This document shows positions 26,129 to 33,528 of a stretch of DNA of 64,000 bases, piece by piece; position 1 is the first letter of the stretch, and every line of letters starts with the position of its first letter. The notes beneath the pieces were generated by a model, which saw only the letters and a list, made by a program, of their open reading frames with translations, was not told the origin of the DNA and did no database searches. Made by a program: the position numbers and the translations under genes. The stretch lies in assembly GCA_963722815.1 (NCBI GenBank), contig CAVROM010000003.1, positions 124,001-188,000 of the forward strand. Reading direction: 5' to 3'. The stretch comes from DASQFQ01 sp963722815. Lineage in GTDB: Bacteria; Actinomycetota; Thermoleophilia; Solirubrobacterales; Solirubrobacteraceae.

Positions 26129-26761
26129 ATGGCCGGGTTGCGCGAGCGCAAGAAGGAGCAGACGCGGCGCTTGATCGCCGAGACCGCGCGGCAGCTGTTC
26201 AGCGAGCGCGGCTTCGAGCACGTGACGATCGCCGAGATCGCGGAGGCGGCCGAGGTCGCGGTCCAGACGGTCTTCAACTACTTCCCGACGAAGGAGGACC
26301 TCGTCTACTGGCGGCTGGCCTCGTTCGAGGGCGAGCTGTTGGCCGCGGTCCGCGAGCGCGAGCCGGGCCAGTCGGCGCTCGAGGCGTTCAAGACGTTCCT
26401 GCTCGCCCAGCAGGGCCTGCTCGGCCGCACCGATAACGAGGCGCACGAGGAGCTGCTCTCGTTCACGCGCATGATCACCGAGAGCCCCGCGCTGCGCGCG
26501 CGCGAAGGCCAGATCCTCGCCGGCTACACCGACGCGCTCGCCGCCCTGCTCGCCGAGGAGACCGGCGCGAAGCCCGACGATCTGCGGCCGCGCGTGGCGG
26601 CCGGCGCGATGATCGGCCTCCACCGCTCGCTGATCGACTACTCGCGCACGCGCATCCTCGCCGGCGGCAGCGGCGCGCGCCTCACGCGCGACATCCGCGC
26701 CCAAGCGCAGCACGCGTTCGAGCTGCTCGAGGGCGGGCTCGGCGACTACGACCGCAGGTAG
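26129..26761 (+). CDS. TetR-family transcriptional regulator
   Basis: A 210-residue TetR-type repressor. The N-terminal helix-turn-helix reads FSERGFEHVTIAEIAEAAEV then QTVFNYFPTKEDLV; the rest is the helical ligand-binding domain. It is transcribed divergently from the membrane protein and reductase genes at 25007-26083, the usual arrangement for a TetR protein and its target. TACCTT (26114-26119) lies 9 nt before the ATG. Its 3' end overlaps the convergent hydrolase gene by 16 bp. Confidence 0.9.
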   Translation: MAGLRERKKEQTRRLIAETARQLFSERGFEHVTIAEIAEAAEVAVQTVFNYFPTKEDLVYWRLASFEGELLAAVREREPGQSALEAFKTFLLAQQGLLGRTDNEAHEELLSFTRMITESPALRAREGQILAGYTDALAALLAEETGAKPDDLRPRVAAGAMIGLHRSLIDYSRTRILAGGSGARLTRDIRAQAQHAFELLEGGLGDYDRR

Positions 26762-27483
26762 GCGGCGAAGTGCGCCGCGACCCGGCGCTCGACCACGGAG
26801 CTCTCGAGCAGGTCGCCGTGCCCCGCATCCGGCACGACGAGCAGCGTGTGCGGCGTCCCGCGCGGCAACGCGCGCACTGACGCCTCGCTCAGCGCCGGCG
26901 GGTCGACCGTGTCGGCGCCACCCGCGACCATCAACGTCGGCGCGCGGATCAGCGCGGTGCTCGCGCGGTCGGCACCGCCCGCCAGCGTCACCAACGCGCG
27001 CACGCGCGGGTCCTGCGATGCCACCTCGGCCGCGGTCCGGCCGCCGAACGAATGGCCGAAGACCCCCAGCGGGCCGGCGCCGCGCGCCACCGCAGGCAGA
27101 TGGTCGAGCAGGAACAGCACGTCCTCGACCCGCTCGGGGCCCTGCAGCCGCCGCGGCGTTCCCCGGTCCGCGTGGCGCAAAGCGAGCACGACGAACCCCC
27201 GGCTCGCAAGCCGAGCGCACAGTCGCGAGCACGCCCCCGGCGAGCCGGAGTGCCCGTGCGAGAACACGATCAGCGGGAAGCGGCAGCCGCGCTTCACCGG
27301 GTACCACGCGACCGGATCGAGCCGCCGCCACGCGCCCGGCGTGGCGGCGTCGCGGACGAGCGGCGAGCGCGCGCGGTGGACCTCGTAGCTCCCCGCGCAG
27401 CGGTGCGGCGGCGCCGCGGCATGCGGTGCGGCACCGCCACCGCAGCCCGCGAGCAACACCAACATCACGATCCAAGGGCGCAT
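26746..27483 (-). CDS. secreted lipoprotein alpha/beta hydrolase
   Basis: A 245-residue hydrolase exported as a lipoprotein: the lipobox is LLAGC (cysteine at residue 14) after a short signal. The hydrolase part has IVFSHGHSG, the elbow GHSFGG, a MVAGGADTVD acid and a DAGHGD histidine, similar to platelet-activating-factor acetylhydrolase/dienelactone-hydrolase-like proteins. It would be anchored on the outside of the membrane. It is divergent from the large gene at 27504, 20 bp away. Confidence 0.8.
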   Translation of the reverse strand: MRPWIVMLVLLAGCGGGAAPHAAAPPHRCAGSYEVHRARSPLVRDAATPGAWRRLDPVAWYPVKRGCRFPLIVFSHGHSGSPGACSRLCARLASRGFVVLALRHADRGTPRRLQGPERVEDVLFLLDHLPAVARGAGPLGVFGHSFGGRTAAEVASQDPRVRALVTLAGGADRASTALIRAPTLMVAGGADTVDPPALSEASVRALPRGTPHTLLVVPDAGHGDLLESSVVERRVAAHFAAYLRS

Positions 27484-27503
27484 GACCTACTAGGTTGGAG
27501 GAG

Positions 27504-29219
27504 ATGGCTGTCCCCCGTCTCCGCGTCCCCTCGTCCCAGCACCAGGCCGCCGGGCTCTCCTCCGACGAGGTCGAGCTCTATCACCGCACGTACACGACGC
27601 TGCTGCGCTCGTCGGGGGAGACGCTCGTGCGCGTGCTGGAGCCGAGCCACCGCGCGATGAACTCGAGCCTGCACCCGCTGGCGGCCTCCGAGGACCTCGA
27701 CCTCGGCGCCTTCCTCTACGCCACCCGCCGCCTGCCCGACGAAGTCGCCGACGCGAAGGTGATCGTGATGGGCCAGGAGGCGATCGTCTTCAAGCGCAAC
27801 GGCATCGGCCCGATCGAGGAGTGGGAGCCGCTCGAGGCGCCCGCCCGCCGCCGCCGCTGGTTCCACGACGGCGACGGCACGCTCGCGGTTCTGCTCGCCT
27901 CCGCCTCCGATCTCGACGACCTGATCCCCACGCTCGTCGCGTACCAGATCGAGTGGAACAAGCTGCGCGTGAAGCTGCGCGCGGCCGAGCGCCTCCCCGA
28001 CGCGCCCTCGCCGGCTCAATGCGCGGCCGCGCTCGGCGGCTCGGAGGAGGATTGGTCGCGCCTGCGCAGCGCCTGGGGCGAGGGCTTCGCCGAGCGGATG
28101 CGCGACGTCCGCGACCGCCGGCTCAACCTGCGCGTGCGGATGCTCGGCGGCAGCGCGGTCGGCTACGCGCGCATGACCCGCCGCTGGTGGCGGCCGGTCC
28201 GCGCGACGCTTTCCGACCAGGGCCTCGACGACCGCCCGATCTACTTCGTCTCCTCCAACCCGCACTCGATCGTCAACCTGCTCACGGGCACGGCGCGCGA
28301 GCGCGAGCAGGAGATCGTCGAGTGGGTCGAGCGCTCCCAGGATCCGGACCTGCTGCCCGAGCTCGAGCGCTTCCGCTCCGGCGAGGCCGAGGGCTCGTGG
28401 GAGAACTTCCTCTACTTCGCCGCGCGCGAGTACTTCAGCGGGCACCCGGAGGACTCGGACATCTTCGAGCAGCGCTCGCGTGAGGAGCGCGCGGTCGGCG
28501 TCACGCACCTCTCGAGCACGACCGCGCTGCGCGTCTCGGCCCAGGTGATCGACCTGCGCCGGCTCGACCCGGCGGCGCTCGACCCGCGACTGGGCGTCAG
28601 CGACCTGGCCGCGACCGACGCGGTGATCGTCAACATCGAGTATCCGCTCGGGCTTGCCGCCTACAACATCCTGCGCGAGATCACCGAGGAGACGGACCGC
28701 CTGCGCGGCGTCTACGTGCTCGGCAAGGCGGCGACGCTAAACGCCGACGTCGGCGACGTGATGATCTCGTCGGTCATCCACGACGAGCACTCGAACTCGA
28801 CCTACTGGCTCGACAACGCGTTCTCCGTCGACGACATCGCGCCCTTCCTCGTCTTCGGCTCCGGCCTCGACAACCAGCGCGCGGTCACGGTCAAGTCGAC
28901 GTTCCTCCAGAACCGCGAGTACCTGGACTACTACTACCGCGAGGCGTTCACGGTCGTCGAGATGGAAGCTGGTCCGTTTTGCGACGCCGTCTACGAGATC
29001 GCCGACGTCGATCGCTACCCGGTCGGCGAGGCCGTCAACTTCTCGAAGCTGCCGATCGACTTCGGGATCATCCACTACGCATCCGATACGCCGTATACGC
29101 AGGCGCGCACGCTCGGGGCGCGCGGGCTGTCCTATTACGGCATGGATTCGACCTATGCCTCGTCACTTGCGATCGTCAGGCGTGTACTTGCTCTAGAGGG
29201 TGTCCTCGACTCGCCGTGA
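27504..29219 (+). CDS. large uncharacterised protein with nucleoside-phosphorylase-like C-terminal half (DUF6909-like)
   Basis: A 571-residue soluble protein with no signal peptide. Residues about 1-330 are a mostly helical domain with no known motif. The second half resembles a nucleoside-phosphorylase/nucleosidase fold: VIVNIEYPLGLAAYNIL, YVLGKAATLNADVGDVMI, and VVEMEAGPF, the last recalling the EMEA motif of that family. I believe this is the family called DUF6909, but could not check. The ATG at 27504 has TAGGTT (27491-27496) 7 nt upstream. A desaturase gene follows 44 bp later. Confidence 0.65.
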   Translation: MAVPRLRVPSSQHQAAGLSSDEVELYHRTYTTLLRSSGETLVRVLEPSHRAMNSSLHPLAASEDLDLGAFLYATRRLPDEVADAKVIVMGQEAIVFKRNGIGPIEEWEPLEAPARRRRWFHDGDGTLAVLLASASDLDDLIPTLVAYQIEWNKLRVKLRAAERLPDAPSPAQCAAALGGSEEDWSRLRSAWGEGFAERMRDVRDRRLNLRVRMLGGSAVGYARMTRRWWRPVRATLSDQGLDDRPIYFVSSNPHSIVNLLTGTAREREQEIVEWVERSQDPDLLPELERFRSGEAEGSWENFLYFAAREYFSGHPEDSDIFEQRSREERAVGVTHLSSTTALRVSAQVIDLRRLDPAALDPRLGVSDLAATDAVIVNIEYPLGLAAYNILREITEETDRLRGVYVLGKAATLNADVGDVMISSVIHDEHSNSTYWLDNAFSVDDIAPFLVFGSGLDNQRAVTVKSTFLQNREYLDYYYREAFTVVEMEAGPFCDAVYEIADVDRYPVGEAVNFSKLPIDFGIIHYASDTPYTQARTLGARGLSYYGMDSTYASSLAIVRRVLALEGVLDSP

Positions 29220-29263
29220 GTTAGGGTGCCCGAATACAGCAAAGGCGAGGTTGGGGGCCGAGC

Positions 29264-30202
29264 ATGAGCGCAGTAATGGAGCGGGATGACATCGAGCCGG
29301 TTGCGAACGAGTCGCTCGATCGCTTCCTGACCGGGACGTTCACCGTCGTGCCCTTCCTGGCCGTCGCCGGTGGTGCTGTGCTCGCGTGGCAGAGCTTCCT
29401 CCATTGGAGCGACCTCGTGGTCTTCGCGATCCTCTATCCGATCACCGGGCTGGGGATCACCGTCGGCTTCCACCGCCTGCTCACCCACCGGGCGTTCAAG
29501 ACCAAGAAGTGGGTCAAGGCGATGTTCACCGTCTTCGGGTCCATGGCCATCGAGGGGCCCGCGATCGCGTGGGTCGCCGACCACCGCAAGCACCACGCCT
29601 TCGCGGACATGGAGGGCGACCCGCACTCCCCGCACGTCGACCACGGCCACGGCCTCAAGGGCGCGATCAAGGGGCTGGTGCACGCCCACGTCGGCTGGCT
29701 CTTCCTGCACACGCAGCGCGGCAAGAAGGACCGCTACGCGCCCGACCTGATCGCCGATCCGACGGTCAGCTTCATCGACCGCACGTTCGTGTGGTGGGTC
29801 GTGCTCGGGCTGGCGATCCCGTTCCCCCTCGGCTGGCTGCTCGGCGGCTCGGTCATGACGGGGCTGACGGCGTTGCTGTGGGGCGGCCTCGTGCGCGTCT
29901 TCCTGCTCCACCACGTGACCTACTCGATCAACTCGCTGTGCCACTTCTTCGGGCGCCGGCGGTTCGAGACCGGCGACGAGTCGCGCAACCTGCTGTGGCT
30001 CTCGCCGCTGTCGTTCGGCGAGTCGTGGCACAACAACCACCACGCGTTCCCGACCTCGTTCCGCCACGGGATGAAGCCGTGGGAGCTCGACATGTCGGCC
30101 GGCGTGATCTGGCTGCTCGAGAAGGCCGGCCTCGCCTGGGACGTGGTGCGGATCTCGCCCGAGCGGCAGGCCCGCAAGGCGGTCGCGCCCGCGACGCCGT
30201 AG
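29264..30202 (+). CDS. acyl-CoA/acyl-lipid delta-9-type fatty acid desaturase
   Basis: A 312-residue integral membrane desaturase. The three histidine boxes are complete: HRLLTH (70-75), HRKHH (107-111) and HNNHH (256-260), which hold the di-iron centre. Four or more membrane helices lie between residues 27-90 and 175-215. It introduces a double bond into saturated acyl chains at the cytoplasmic membrane face and so adjusts membrane fluidity. It may be transcribed with the gene at 27504 and ends at a strong hairpin. Confidence 0.92.
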   Translation: MSAVMERDDIEPVANESLDRFLTGTFTVVPFLAVAGGAVLAWQSFLHWSDLVVFAILYPITGLGITVGFHRLLTHRAFKTKKWVKAMFTVFGSMAIEGPAIAWVADHRKHHAFADMEGDPHSPHVDHGHGLKGAIKGLVHAHVGWLFLHTQRGKKDRYAPDLIADPTVSFIDRTFVWWVVLGLAIPFPLGWLLGGSVMTGLTALLWGGLVRVFLLHHVTYSINSLCHFFGRRRFETGDESRNLLWLSPLSFGESWHNNHHAFPTSFRHGMKPWELDMSAGVIWLLEKAGLAWDVVRISPERQARKAVAPATP

Positions 30203-30220
30203 GCGCCGCGGGCCTGCTCT

Positions 30221-30265
30221 GACCGCCGGTCCCGCGGAAGCTCCGGGACCTGGAACGCGGCGGTC
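30221..30265. terminator. two-step inverted repeat between convergent genes
   Basis: An outer stem GACCGCC (30221-30227) pairs with GGCGGTC (30259-30265), and an adjoining inner stem GGTCCCG (30228-30234) pairs with CGGGACC (30244-30250). The 14-bp arm has one 8-nt bulge. It lies 18 bp after the desaturase stop and 15 bp after the oxidoreductase stop, so it probably serves both strands. Confidence 0.7.
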
Positions 30266-30280
30266 GCGAGAAGCTTGCGG

Positions 30281-31657
30281 TCAGATCGCGCGGGGGAAGC
30301 GGAAGCGCCGGTCGGGGTCGTAGCGCTCGCGCACGGCTTCCAGCCGCTCGAGGTGGCGGCCGTAGTACGCGCGGCGCCAGCCGCGGAGGTCGGGGTCGAT
30401 GTAGTTGACGTACGCCCCGTTCGCGTGCGGGGCGACGATCGCGTGCAGCCGGCGGAGCCCGGTGGTGTCCCCGTCGTAGGTGAGGTACTGGATCGAGTAG
30501 CGGGCGTCGCGGTGATGGATCGCCTTGGCCGCGCCGCCGTAGGCGTCGAAGAGAACGCTGCAGCGGCTGCGGGCGAGCTCGGCGACGAGTCGCTCGCGCG
30601 TCTGCGCGGGGAGGGCGTGCGGGACGTAGTGCGACTTCGCGCTGAAGCGCGTGCGCGGGCTGGTGCGGCCGTTGGCCCAGCGCACCTGCAGCGGGCCGTA
30701 GGCCGAGCTGCCGGTGGTGAGCGAGGCGCCGGCGCGGCGCAGCGGGCCGAGCAGCCGGCTCAGCTCCGCCTCCGAGCCGAGGTACTGGCCGAGCAGGTTG
30801 ACGCCGCCGTCGCTGCCGAGCTGGAGCAGCGCCGTGAGCCGCGGGTCGGTCTCCGGGGCCCACGCCTGCCAGGCGGCGATCGCGTCGGCGGCGCCGGGGA
30901 GCGAGCCGCGGAAGAACGCCGCGCGCGGCGCGTGGTGGACGCGCAGCTCGAAGTGCGTGGCGATGCCGAAGTTGCCGCCGCCCGCGCCGCGCAGCGCGTG
31001 GAACAGGTCGGCGTGGTGGTGGGCGTCGACGCGGCGCCGCTTGCCGTCGGGCGTGACGACGGTGATGGCGACCACTTCGTCGGCGGTCAGGCCCCAGGCG
31101 CGCGCCGCGAGCCCGTAGCCGCCGCCGAGCGCGAGCCCGCCGAACCCGACCGTCGGGCACGAGCCGAGCGGGACGGCGCCGCCGTGGCGGGCGAGCGCGT
31201 CGACGACCTCGATCGCGTGCGCGCCGGCGCCGATGCTCGCGCGCGAGGCGCCGCGGTGGACGGAGATCCCGCGCAGCCGCCGCAGATCGACCACCACGCC
31301 CTCGTCGAGCGTCGAGTAGCCGGCGTAGGAGTGGCCGCCGGAGCGCGCCGCGAGCCGCACGTCGTGGCGGTCGGCCCAGCGCAGGACGGCCTGGACGTCG
31401 TGGCCGTCGAGCGGGTGCACGACGGCGTCCGGCCGCACGCCGGCGTAGCGGAGGTTGTAGACCCCGCGGTCGTGCCGGAGCACGGGGCCGCGCACCCGCC
31501 GCGCGAGATCGCGCAGCGCGCGCGGGCCGGCGCCGCCGGCCCGGCGCGGGGCCGGGACGGCCCAGTCGCGGGCGGGCAGCGCAGCCGCCTCGGGCGCGCC
31601 GACCGCGAGCGCGGCGGCGGCGAGGAGGAAGCCGCGGCGGTCGAGCGGCGCGCTCAT
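30281..31657 (-). CDS. secreted FAD-linked oxidase (berberine-bridge-enzyme type)
   Basis: A 458-residue flavoprotein with a twin-arginine signal (DRRGFLLAAAALAVG). The FAD-binding region includes SGGHSYAGYS, whose His109 is the usual covalent attachment to the 8-methyl group, and GSCPTVGFGG, whose Cys167 matches the second (6-S-cysteinyl) link; the flavin is therefore probably bicovalent. The C-terminal BBE segment reads NYIDPDLRGWRRAYYG. Such enzymes oxidise sugars, alkaloids or similar with O2. It overlaps the upstream acetyltransferase gene by 4 bp. Confidence 0.88.
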   Translation of the reverse strand: MSAPLDRRGFLLAAAALAVGAPEAAALPARDWAVPAPRRAGGAGPRALRDLARRVRGPVLRHDRGVYNLRYAGVRPDAVVHPLDGHDVQAVLRWADRHDVRLAARSGGHSYAGYSTLDEGVVVDLRRLRGISVHRGASRASIGAGAHAIEVVDALARHGGAVPLGSCPTVGFGGLALGGGYGLAARAWGLTADEVVAITVVTPDGKRRRVDAHHHADLFHALRGAGGGNFGIATHFELRVHHAPRAAFFRGSLPGAADAIAAWQAWAPETDPRLTALLQLGSDGGVNLLGQYLGSEAELSRLLGPLRRAGASLTTGSSAYGPLQVRWANGRTSPRTRFSAKSHYVPHALPAQTRERLVAELARSRCSVLFDAYGGAAKAIHHRDARYSIQYLTYDGDTTGLRRLHAIVAPHANGAYVNYIDPDLRGWRRAYYGRHLERLEAVRERYDPDRRFRFPRAI

Positions 31658-32241
31658 GGCCGCAGCCGCACGAGGCCCTTCGCGGCCGCTCGGAGCGCGT
31701 CGGCGAGGCCGCGCTCGCGGTCGCAGGGGAGCTCGACGTCGATCTCGATCTGCCCCATGCCCCGCTCGTGCACCTGGACCTCACCGACCTCCTCGAACAG
31801 CGCGAGCATGCTGTGGTTGTACGCGAACAGGCTGGCCTGGAAGCGCTCGACGCCGTGCTCGCGCGCGTGGCCGGTCAGGCGCCGCAGTAGCTCGCCGCCG
31901 AGGCCGCGGCCCTGCCAGGCGTCGATCACCGAGACGGCGGCCTCGGCGACCGCGGGCCGCTCGGCCAGGCGGACGTAGCGCGCGACGCCGACCCCCGCGC
32001 CGCTCTCCGCGTCGCGCGCGCCGATCGCCTCGTGGTCGACGTGGTCGACCTCCGTGAAGTAGGCGAGGTCGCGTGCGCTCAACTCGCCCTTGGCGCCGAG
32101 GAAGCGCCGGTAGCGCGACTCCTCGCCGAAGTGCTCCCAGCTCTCGGCGAACAGCGCCTTGTCGGCGGGCTGCACGGGCCGGATCAGCACCCGCGACCCG
32201 TCGCGCAGCGCCACCTCCTCGTCGGGGACAATGCCGCCCAT
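31654..32241 (-). CDS. GNAT-family N-acetyltransferase
   Basis: A 195-residue GNAT protein with VSVIDAWQGRGLGGELLRRL, the acetyl-CoA loop (QGRGLGG), and the following ARAREHGVERFQASL helix. The substrate is not predictable. Its ATG at 32241 overlaps the start codon of the divergent gene at 32240 within CCATGG; an in-frame GTG at 32216 is another start. It leads into the secreted oxidase gene with a 4-bp overlap. Confidence 0.8.
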   Translation of the reverse strand: MGGIVPDEEVALRDGSRVLIRPVQPADKALFAESWEHFGEESRYRRFLGAKGELSARDLAYFTEVDHVDHEAIGARDAESGAGVGVARYVRLAERPAVAEAAVSVIDAWQGRGLGGELLRRLTGHAREHGVERFQASLFAYNHSMLALFEEVGEVQVHERGMGQIEIDVELPCDRERGLADALRAAAKGLVRLRP

Positions 32242-32851
32242 GGAAGAGATCGTCCCAGGCGTGCACGTGTGGCACGCCCAGCACGACGGCATCGGCATGA
32301 CCGTCCACTCCGCCTACGTGGCGCCCGCGCGGGCGCTGATCGACCCGATGCTGCCGCCCGGGGGCGTCGAGGCGATCGCGGCGCTGGGCGAGCCCGAGCG
32401 GATCCTCCTCACGATCCGCCACCACTACCGCCAGGCCGCCCCGTTCGTCGAGGCGCTCCGGTGCAGCGTCCACTGCCATGAGGCCGGGCTGCACGAGTTC
32501 GCGGACGGCACGGCCGTCGAGGGCTTCCGCCCCGGCGACGAGGTCGCGCCCGGGATCGTCGTGCAGGAGGTCGGCGCGATCTGCCCGGACGAGTGCGCGC
32601 TCTACATCGCGGACGCGCCGGGCACGCTCGCCTGCGCCGACGGCGTCGTGCGCTGGCACGAGGGCGATCCGCTCGGCTTCGTGCCCGACGACCTGCTCGG
32701 CGACGACCCCGAGGGCGTGAAGGACGGCCTGCGCGCCGCCTACGCGCGGATCGCCGACGAGCTCGAGTTCGAGGCGCTGCTGCTGGCCCACGGCGGCCCG
32801 ATGGCGAGCGGCGGCCGCGAGGCCCTGGCGGCGTTCGCTAGAGGCTCCTGA
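32240..32851 (+). CDS. metallo-beta-lactamase-like fold protein, metal site degenerate
   Basis: A 203-residue protein with the strand order of an MBL-fold domain (VPGVHVWHAQ, ALIDPMLPPGGVEAI, ILLTIRHHYRQ, ALLLAHGGP). The canonical HxHxDH motif is replaced by RHHYRQ, so it may not bind two zinc ions in the usual way. GACAAT lies 7 nt before the ATG. It overlaps the convergent NAD(P)-binding protein gene by 14 bp. Function unknown. Confidence 0.65.
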   Translation: MEEIVPGVHVWHAQHDGIGMTVHSAYVAPARALIDPMLPPGGVEAIAALGEPERILLTIRHHYRQAAPFVEALRCSVHCHEAGLHEFADGTAVEGFRPGDEVAPGIVVQEVGAICPDECALYIADAPGTLACADGVVRWHEGDPLGFVPDDLLGDDPEGVKDGLRAAYARIADELEFEALLLAHGGPMASGGREALAAFARGS

Positions 32852-33476
32852 CCGCCTCGTCGACGGGTACATCTCCGCCGAGCAGCTCGTAGGTCCCGCG
32901 GACGGTGTTCTCGGCCTCGAGCATCGCGAGCAGGACCGAGGCGACGTCCTCGCGCGTGACCTCGCCGTAGCGGCCGAGGTGTGGCGCCAGGTCGACCTCG
33001 CCGCTGCCGGGCGCGTTGGTCAATCGCCCGGGGCGCACGATCGTCCAGTCGAGGTTCGAGCCGGCGAGCGCCTCGTCGGCGTCGTGCTTGGCCTGCTGGT
33101 AGGGCCGCATCTGCTCGGACGCCGAGGCGGGGTCGCCCGCGCCCATCGAGGAGACCATCAAGTAGCGGCGCACGCCGAGCGCCTCGGCGGCCTCGATCAG
33201 CTTGACCGCGCCGCCGTAGTCGACGGTGCGCTTGCGCTCGGCCCCGCTGCCGGGCCCGGCGCCGGCGGCGAACACGATCGCGTCGGCGGTGCCGAGGTGC
33301 GGCGCCGGGTCGTCCTGCTCGAGGTCGCACAGCACCGGCACGGCGCCGTCGGCCTCGAGGTCGGCCGCGTGGTCGGGGTTGCGGATCAGGCCGCGGGGGT
33401 GGTGGCCGGCGGCGGCGAGCTTGCGGAGGAGACGGCGGGCGATCTGACCGTGCCCGCCGGCGACGAGGACATCCAT
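32838..33476 (-). CDS. NAD(P)-binding atypical SDR protein
   Basis: A 212-residue Rossmann protein of the NmrA/YwnB type: GGHGQIARRLLRKL (dinucleotide-binding loop), a mid-chain VFAAGAGPG, RYLMVSSMG and WTIVRPGRLT. It lacks the YxxxK catalytic pair of classical SDRs, having RPYQQAKHDAD in its place. It may be a redox sensor or an oxidoreductase of unknown substrate. The start is set by TAGCCT (33489-33484) 7 nt before the ATG. Confidence 0.85.
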   Translation of the reverse strand: MDVLVAGGHGQIARRLLRKLAAAGHHPRGLIRNPDHAADLEADGAVPVLCDLEQDDPAPHLGTADAIVFAAGAGPGSGAERKRTVDYGGAVKLIEAAEALGVRRYLMVSSMGAGDPASASEQMRPYQQAKHDADEALAGSNLDWTIVRPGRLTNAPGSGEVDLAPHLGRYGEVTREDVASVLLAMLEAENTVRGTYELLGGDVPVDEAVRSL

Positions 33477-33528
33477 GCGCCTGAGGCTACCGGCGCCCGC
33501 GTCCCCGGCCACGAGTAGCGTGCCGCCG

